Shown here one piece after another: positions 21,975 through 64,000 of a stretch of DNA of 64,000 nucleotides. Below the pieces are notes generated by a model that saw only the letters and a program-made list of their open reading frames with translations, did no database searches and was not told the DNA's origin. The translations under genes and the position numbers were made by a program. The stretch comes from Tubiluchus corallicola (lineage: Eukaryota > Priapulida > Priapulimorpha > Priapulimorphida > Tubiluchidae), in NCBI GenBank assembly GCA_030141605.1, contig JAQGDQ010000546.1, positions 1-64,000 on the forward strand, given 5' to 3'. Each line of letters begins with the position of its first letter. Position 1 is the stretch's first letter.

Positions 21975-23663
21975 TTAATTGCGATTAGTGACAAGCGAAA
22001 ATATTAAAAACTATAAAGAATAACTAAAATTGCACATGAGATTCCTTTACAATAACATTTTAAATTATTTATTAATTTAACTTTGTGCTTATGGATCCTT
22101 TTAAGCATCTGTTTACTCACACGTTTTTACTTGTTTTATTTTTCTCTACACCTTTAAGTAGAGCCGCAGTGCAGTGCCTTGCTTTCACTAGAAATTTCTC
22201 AGTCTTCCGAGAATAAAGCTCAAAGTGCAAGAAATTCTTTCTCGCTGCAGCGATAACGTTTTGGCTATCGTTTTTGCAGCTATATCGCCAGCAGCGAGAA
22301 AAACGCTAGTCAACACGAACCTTTAGGGACCTAAAATAAGTGGGTCCGCGAAGAAAAGTAAACTGTTCTTCTGTCAGCACGACATTTATCAGGGTCAACA
22401 TTTCTTTCAAAACAACAGAAGCAAGAGAGCAGGTGCAAAACACCTCAGTTACACTTTTAATTTGCGACTGTATTATAATAGTATTATGGTTAAAATGGAT
22501 AAAAACTGTGAATTGCAGTCTGCAGTTTTTATTATCTACTCAGGATAGGTTGGTGCGGATTACCCAATATTCCGGATAATTGGAATCTAACTGTACAATA
22601 AAAAGAAACCTTCAATGAAGATGGCAGTATAAAGTCAGGCATTTGCATTATTAAAAGTCTTCAGCATGCACTTGCAGTCACCAGTGACCTTTTTTACTTG
22701 TAAACTGATTGTTCCTGATTGTTTCAAGTACAGTAGCGACCAATTAGGCAGGAGTGACCGTGAGGATTTATATAACTCACTGCTGACTTAGTGGGTTAAA
22801 AGCGTCTAGTTACCGCTGTTTCTGTTCTGGCTGAATCTGGTGATAATAGCGTAAGTCAAATGTTTATTATGCAAGTTTGTCTTAAATTAATTTTTTCTTA
22901 AAATTACGCAGTTGTCTGCAGAGCACGTATATGCATAATTTCAATCTATAGATAATCGTATGAATAGTCTTCCAGAAACTGATTTGCGCACGATCATATT
23001 TTTTTGTTATGTAAATTATGATTTCTGTATGCCTGTGCATGAAAATTAATGTCCAGTTTAATTGTTAATCTACTTTAATATGCCTATTATATAGATTGAC
23101 CTGATTTTCGTTTCATCATTTGCATGATCCTTTAATTTTATGACTGTTATAAAAATTGTACTTGTGTTATGAAGTATATTCCAGTTACCATTATTCTTAT
23201 GTTTCCGTTTTGAAATTTTTATTTTCAGTTATTGTTTGATTTTTTTTATTATACACTTATCATTATTATTACATTATTGTATATATATATATATATATAT
23301 ATATAGTAGTACATATGCACATTTGCCGGTAGACGGACGCATTGCCGCAGGTGCGTCCACAGAATTTCTTTAGAAAAACATTTTTATTGCTAAATAAAGT
23401 TTTTTTAGCAGTAAACCAAGAAACACACCAATCTCTTGTTTGTTTGCGCAATCCCCGAGCAGTCAGCTGATTTGCATAGTGAAGTCATGTTTATGTATCA
23501 CTTACATAGTGTCGATTCTCTTATCGATTTCCGTTGACTAGGCACTGTCCAGCATTGTTTCAATTGTCTAGTAGACAGTTTTTAGGTAACTGTGACTGCA
23601 CTTCTCACTCTAACGCAGACAAAGCGAAATCGACAGATACCTACATTCTGCCCTGTTTCATAA
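21975..23663. other. Intergenic region with hairpins and (TA)n
   Basis: No gene seen. A nested hairpin lies at 22237-22301. A possible pogo/Tigger-like terminus lies near 22555-22596 (CCGGATAATTGGAATCTAACTG followed by TA). A (TA)n tract lies at 23279-23306. Confidence 0.5.
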
Positions 23664-25140
23664 TTGGTATTCGGTAATGGCAAGCCTCCTGCAAAGCAGC
23701 TAAAATTATCGCAGGTTTTTAAGTTATCTGCTGACACTGGAACTGATAATTCTGAGAATACGGATCATGTGCTTGCGACTTCTGTAAATGAAGGCGACAA
23801 CATAGCTGCTGCAAACAATTCTAATGCAACCGAATCAACTGATAGGAGCGTTGACCAAGAGGTATTTGAAATTGGTAATGATGATTTTTCATCACAGACG
23901 ACTGACAAACTAAAAAGAGAAATTTTGGAAAATTTATTTATACGAAACAAAAACTGGAAAGAACCACACTAAAGAATTTTAGGAATAAAAAGCGGCGAAT
24001 CCCTGACATCATCAATTTGACACAACTACTTATCCGTATATGAGTTATAGTGTTAAACTTGACAGTTTATTTTCGTACAACGTGCTCAGTGTTCGCACCA
24101 GTAAGTGTTTGTGGTGTCGTTACAAGTGAGCCATATTCAAACTCGTATCGAGCCAGTTGAGCGTGCACATATGCTTTTTTGAAAATTACAACAGGAAAAG
24201 ATACATCCATAAAAGAAAAATTATCTACGTCTTACAACGAAAAGGTAAAGCAAAACAAACAAGCACTTTCTGCGTTGTGAAAACTATCATTTTATGTGGG
24301 CACCAAAATATCGCTGTTAGAAGGAAAACTGACCAAAAAAGTAATTTTATATCATTACTAAAGTATAGAGCGGAAACTTATGCTGATCACCTTATGCTAA
24401 TCACTTATTATGAGTGATCACCTCCATAATGCAAAAAGATGTTCAATACAGAATGAACTGATAATGTTATGTGGAGAGCAGATACAAGATAGCATATTAG
24501 ACATCTGCCGGAATGCTAAGTACTATATTCTGATTGCTGACGAAAAAACGGACATTTCAATTAAAGAACAAGGCAGTATATTATTATGGTTTTTAGAGGA
24601 CTGTCAGCGATTTGATGAGTTTGTTTCTTTCGAAGTTACTGCTGATACTAGTAGTGAGACACTTTATTTACTTTTGTGTGATAAACTAAAATCTCTTGGA
24701 TTACAAAAAGAAAATATTGTGGGATTAGGCTTCGATGGAGCAGCGAATATGTCGGGTAAATTTAAAGGAGTGCAAGCGAGGCTCAAAAACGAAGCATGTT
24801 CCCACAGTTCAATATGTACTGCCGTGCCCACAATCTGAATTTGACCATAATTCATGCTTGTCTGGAACCTGCTCTGCGCAATATGTATGGAATAGTTTCA
24901 AACGTTGTTACTTCTATTGGTACATCTGCCAAAATACTACAAAATATACTTCGAAGGAGATGCACATGGTGACCATTTGAAAAAAATCGTGCCACACGTT
25001 GGACATGTCATGAAGAGATGCTTCGTACTTTTGTAGACAACTCAGGTAATGTTGTAGACACATTAGAAATTCTTAGTGGAGACTCTGATACTCTGATGAA
25101 ACTGGTAGTTAGCTCAATGCTATTTGCTAAAGTAGAAAAT
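23664..25140 (+). pseudogene. hAT (ZMYM1/DUF4371-type) transposase remnant
   Basis: 23664-23972 encodes a polar N-terminal segment. After a decayed zinc-finger region, 24410-24838 encodes the DUF4371 block: IADEKTDISIKEQ, then GLGFDGAANMSGKFKGVQAR, typical of ZMYM1-like hAT transposases. It continues in other frames (YCRAHNLNL, then RATRWTCHEEMLRTFVDN) to about 25140. Several frameshifts and stops show decay. It ends only about 30 bp before the first collagen exon. Confidence 0.82.
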
Positions 25141-25170
25141 GATAATCATTAATACATTTTTATTACACAG

Positions 25171-36730
<11,560 letters not shown>

Positions 36731-36896
36731 TTAAAAAACTCGTGAATATTTCGTAGAGCCGATTTAAGCGGAATATTCGCATGTTTATATTTACAACCTC
36801 GGTACGTCTTGTAATACACATTTTCTATTGGCAAATATGAAATCCCGCTGCATATTACATATACTTGAAGAAATCATTTATTGTGTGATTAGCCAC

Positions 36897-36950
36897 TAAA
36901 CGTTAAGCAAACTGGACCTAGCTAGTAAATGGATGGGTGACCGTGCTGTT
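36897..36950 (+). repeat. 5S rRNA-derived fragment
   Basis: The stretch GTTAAGCAAACT...CCTAGCTAGTAAATGGATGGGTGACCG-like resembles the internal control region and middle of 5S rRNA, but the rest of the gene is absent. It is probably the head of a 5S-derived SINE or a pseudogene. Confidence 0.5.
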
Positions 36951-38199
36951 GAGTGATGTCTGTCTGGTGTGGCCTGTCATCCCATTTCCAGTGACTATCA
37001 AGTATTTCCAGTGTAAATATCAGTCTTTGTATTTTTTGTCTTTAAGTTGGAGGAAATACATTACCCACTTCAAACATTTATGTTCTTGATAAACTTGTGC
37101 AATTGTGTGCTTAATGATACAGTGTAATTAACCGTACGAAAAATTAAAAAAAACAATAACTTATTTTTATTGTTCTTTTTACAGTTTACAACTACATGTT
37201 TCGGGGTGCTCAGACTAGAGAGTTTTCTCTCTGACTTACTTCTACAATGTTTAGAAGTAACTCGCAGAAAGTCTTGGTAAGTTTAAACAAGCTTGCGAAC
37301 TACTGCGAGATTACTTGGCGAGATAACTCATTAGTCCAAATGTGCCGTTAGATAAAATCGAACGTGAGAAATTTTTCTTTTTATAAATGATGCAAATCAT
37401 AGACACTTTCTATAATAGCAACATTTCTAAAAAATGGGGACCCTCGTCATAATGCATTTATGTACTATCAAAATAAGCTACCTATTACTTCTTAAGCTAA
37501 GCTACCTCAAACACAAAATCGCTTAAAATAGAATTATTTTGCATACTATGGAAGTGAAACTAGCTTGTTCATTTAAACAATATTCTAATGTAATTGTTTT
37601 CAACATACTAAGCATCTAAAATAAATATGTAACAGTAATGTAAGAGCAAAATGAACAAAATACAAACATACTGTTAATAGTTAAAAATATAAAATAGTAA
37701 CAACATGTTTACATTTGGTCGTGGTAACAGCAACTGTGACGCTGCCATTCTTGTATTACTCATCTCGCAATGCTGCAACTGGAAGCATTTCCATTTTCTA
37801 TCGATACAATGCCGCCTAGGATGCCAGGGTTCTGAGCTTGAATTTCGCTTATGTCTCAATTTTTCATACCTTATGCCATTCAATATACTTTGTAGCCACC
37901 TTAGGTGTGTTCAACTAGACATGTACAGGGGAAAGAAAGATGGTCGAGCCAGAGGTAGCTTATGTGCCAAATCAAGGAAAATACATGACTTCTATCTTAA
38001 TGCCAGGTCCACCTGACATGAGGCGATTCTTCTTGTTGTTACTGCATATATCACAGGTGCATACCTGCATGCTATTGCCATCCCTGGTTTTACAACTGGT
38101 GTACCAATTTTAGCTTAGGTACAGATAATATAGCAATAACTATTAATTTTAAAATAAATATAGAAAATGCATACAGAAGATATATATATAATATAATAT
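36951..38199. other. Convergent intergenic region between collagen and fibulin
   Basis: Holds the downstream sequences of both genes. Small frames at 37674-38016 on both strands show no recognisable domain. A TTTATT (AATAAA on the minus strand) near 37164 could serve the fibulin D-type transcript but is more than 1.3 kb from the stop. Confidence 0.4.
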
Positions 38200-38277
38200 A
38201 CTAAAGTTGTTGTTATTGTATATATATATACATATATATATATATGTATATATATATACAATAGCAACAACTTTAGT
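38200..38277. repeat. Near-perfect palindrome with (TA)n core
   Basis: The two 39-nt halves are reverse complements with one mismatch: ACTAAAGTTGTTG at the left and CAACAACTTTAGT at the right around TA-rich sequence. A related copy of the outer part recurs at about 38341-38360. Confidence 0.85.
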
Positions 38278-38346
38278 AAGTTGCAGTATATATATATACA
38301 CTGTAGTAATCTGTTATCTAACGAAGTGCAAAGAATTAGTCTTGCA

Positions 38347-38470
38347 ACTTACTAAAGTTATTGTTGTTGTTGTTGTTGTTGCTGCTGCTGCTGCTGCTGC
38401 TGTTATTGGTGTTGCTGCTGTTGTTGTTGTTATTGTTGCTTTGTTGCTGTTGTTGTTATTGCTGCTCCTG
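38347..38470. repeat. (TTG)n/(TGC)n microsatellite
   Basis: Mixed trinucleotide repeat a few dozen bases beyond the D-type fibulin stop codon, inside its predicted 3' UTR. Confidence 0.92.
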
Positions 38471-38503
38471 TTTTCGTTGCTGTAGACTGTAGAGTTTACA
38501 CAG

Positions 38504-62469
<23,966 letters not shown>

Positions 62470-64000
62470 CTTCAAATAAACACAAAACAAAACACACTAA
62501 TTAATACAGTGCCAAATAAATTGTTATCAAAAACTATAAATGGCTATAAAATGCATTTGAAGTCAAGGCATCCCGAACTTTCATTACAACTATTTTGCTT
62601 GTTTATAAAATTGCAATTCAAATGCCAAAGCAATCTTGATGTTTCGAATGTAAATGCCTGTACATATGATTTGCCTAATTTGCAAACAAAAATTTTGAGA
62701 AAAAGTATAACACTGTATAGTCTGTAATGCTAAGGCCGACAATAAAATTACTTTTGTTTCTGTCTAATCGCTTGGGTAATATTTTTTTATCATACACTTT
62801 ATAATTTTTTTGGGCACTCATATACAATTTAAAACGTAAAACGCAATAATTATTATAACATCTTTCTTTTGGGGAACGCAGGATGCAGCCATGTTTTCCT
62901 ATGGCTAACTCTCGGCCAGAGTTGCCATTTTGTATGGTGCTCATTGATTGAAGGTTAAAAAGTATCGAATTTTCCACCAAATTGGTGTATTAACGGCCGA
63001 GTTCTGTTGCCGCTTTTGCCATAATTATCAAAACATACGTATGTTCATGGCACAAAAAAGAGACTATACAATAATCGATAATTATATGATAATTTAGTAA
63101 TGCGAAACAAAAAAACTTAGTATAGCGTGAAAAAACGTGCAAAATTAAAACAATACTGCTAACCAGTGGGAAATAAACAAACTTTGATTTCAACTGATTT
63201 TAAATATTCCACAATTCAGCTTTAAACATTCACGAACCTTTAAAGAAATTTTTTTGAAAAAATATTTTTTCCTCTTTCGCTACTGACATCTTTTGAGCTC
63301 ATGATGTAAGACAGAAACAAATTCTTTTGTGGTCGGACTAACTGTAATTAAACGGAAGCTATTTCATAATATTGTATTATGAAAACACATGCAAGTGCAA
63401 CAGGCTTAGCCTCGCCAGATACTGAATCAAGAAATCAGGAACAATTTACATAGGCTAATCAGCTAGAGCCACGGGGGGTGGGGGTCATAAGCTCCCATGT
63501 GCAGCGAGGGGTATTCACTATTGCACTCAGTAAAATTTAAAATTAGGCAGATTGAATTACATGTACAGTATGATACATGAAAATAAGATTGAAATATACA
63601 CTAAATCACAAAAGCACTTTAAAATGCAACTGAATAGCGAATCATGCAACCATAGTACGTCCATGGACTATGGCATCAACAGCGACAAAGCTGGAAAATG
63701 TGTTTTGTATATATTACTCTGTTTTTATTTGTGAAAACATTTATGAGCAAATCAGGGCAAAAATTGGAGACAATTAATAAGGGGAAATAGGCTGAAAAAA
63801 AACAATCCCAGAAAAAATGGGACATACTTAAATGTTTTCATACCAATTTTAATATAACTTTTTAAAATTACCTCATTGTGAAAAAATATATTCTGACAAC
63901 CTGATGACTCCTAAAGTGTCATTTTATGTAATTTATTATTTTGTTTATGTCAAAAGCTTAATTTTGTCTGAACACGCCGCAGCTCCAGCAATTGCTGCTG
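62470..64000. other. Fibulin 5' intron region, no exon recognised
   Basis: AT-rich sequence. No signal peptide or further anaphylatoxin module could be read on the minus strand. A GGGGGG-rich patch near 63474-63483 may be a MITE remnant. The last 30 bases read alanine-rich on the minus strand and could be the edge of an exon, but this is not supportable. Confidence 0.4.

Noticed and set aside
37674-38016. Overlapping small frames on both strands near the collagen/fibulin junction
   Set aside because: No recognisable domain, splice partners or codon signal; likely chance.
63955-64000. Possible fibulin signal-peptide exon at the window edge
   Set aside because: The alanine-rich minus-strand reading is only about 15 residues, without a start codon or good donor in view.

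Overview
This is a eukaryotic, metazoan window: AT-rich, intron-rich with small symmetrical exons, dense in transposon remnants and microsatellites. Three cellular genes are visible, all for extracellular or cell-surface proteins: an immunoglobulin-type receptor tyrosine kinase, a short-chain (spongin-type) collagen and a fibulin-1. This combination, with the transposon mix (THAP/P-like, PIF/Harbinger, hAT, Gypsy, BEL/Pao and CR1-like LINEs), suggests an early-branching marine invertebrate. A sponge is my first guess and a cnidarian is possible. No gene here fixes the phylum.

Layout. 1-600: 3' end of a LINE. 871-6452 (+): six exons of an Ig-domain receptor tyrosine kinase whose 5' end lies outside the window; its kinase domain looks catalytically dead. 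6616-8405: a 1,774-bp THAP/P-like DNA transposon with inverted ends and a perfect 8-bp target duplication. 8966-21974: a PIF/Harbinger transposase pseudogene split by a Gypsy retrotransposon (9429-21520, minus strand), which itself carries a 1.29-kb tandem duplication and a truncated BEL/Pao element. 23664-25140: decayed hAT transposase. 25171-36730 (+): nine exons of a membrane-anchored short-chain collagen. Its introns hold a GC-rich MITE inside a LINE tail, a long fold-back element split by a CR1-like LINE, and simple repeats. 38504-62469 (-): a fibulin-1 gene, convergent with the collagen. It has the last anaphylatoxin module, 15 EGF-like exons and two alternative 3' ends that match the vertebrate fibulin-1C and fibulin-1D C-termini. 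62470-64000: no recognisable exon; the fibulin 5' end is probably beyond the window.

Reading-frame checks support the models. The collagen exons sum to 1,119 nt (372 aa plus stop). The fibulin exons sum to 2,715 nt (C form, 904 aa plus stop) or 2,706 nt (D form, 901 aa plus stop) from the first visible exon. Nearly all junctions are phase 1. The collagen and fibulin genes meet tail to tail and both make matrix proteins, so they form a small extracellular-matrix neighbourhood. Shared regulation cannot be shown from sequence alone.
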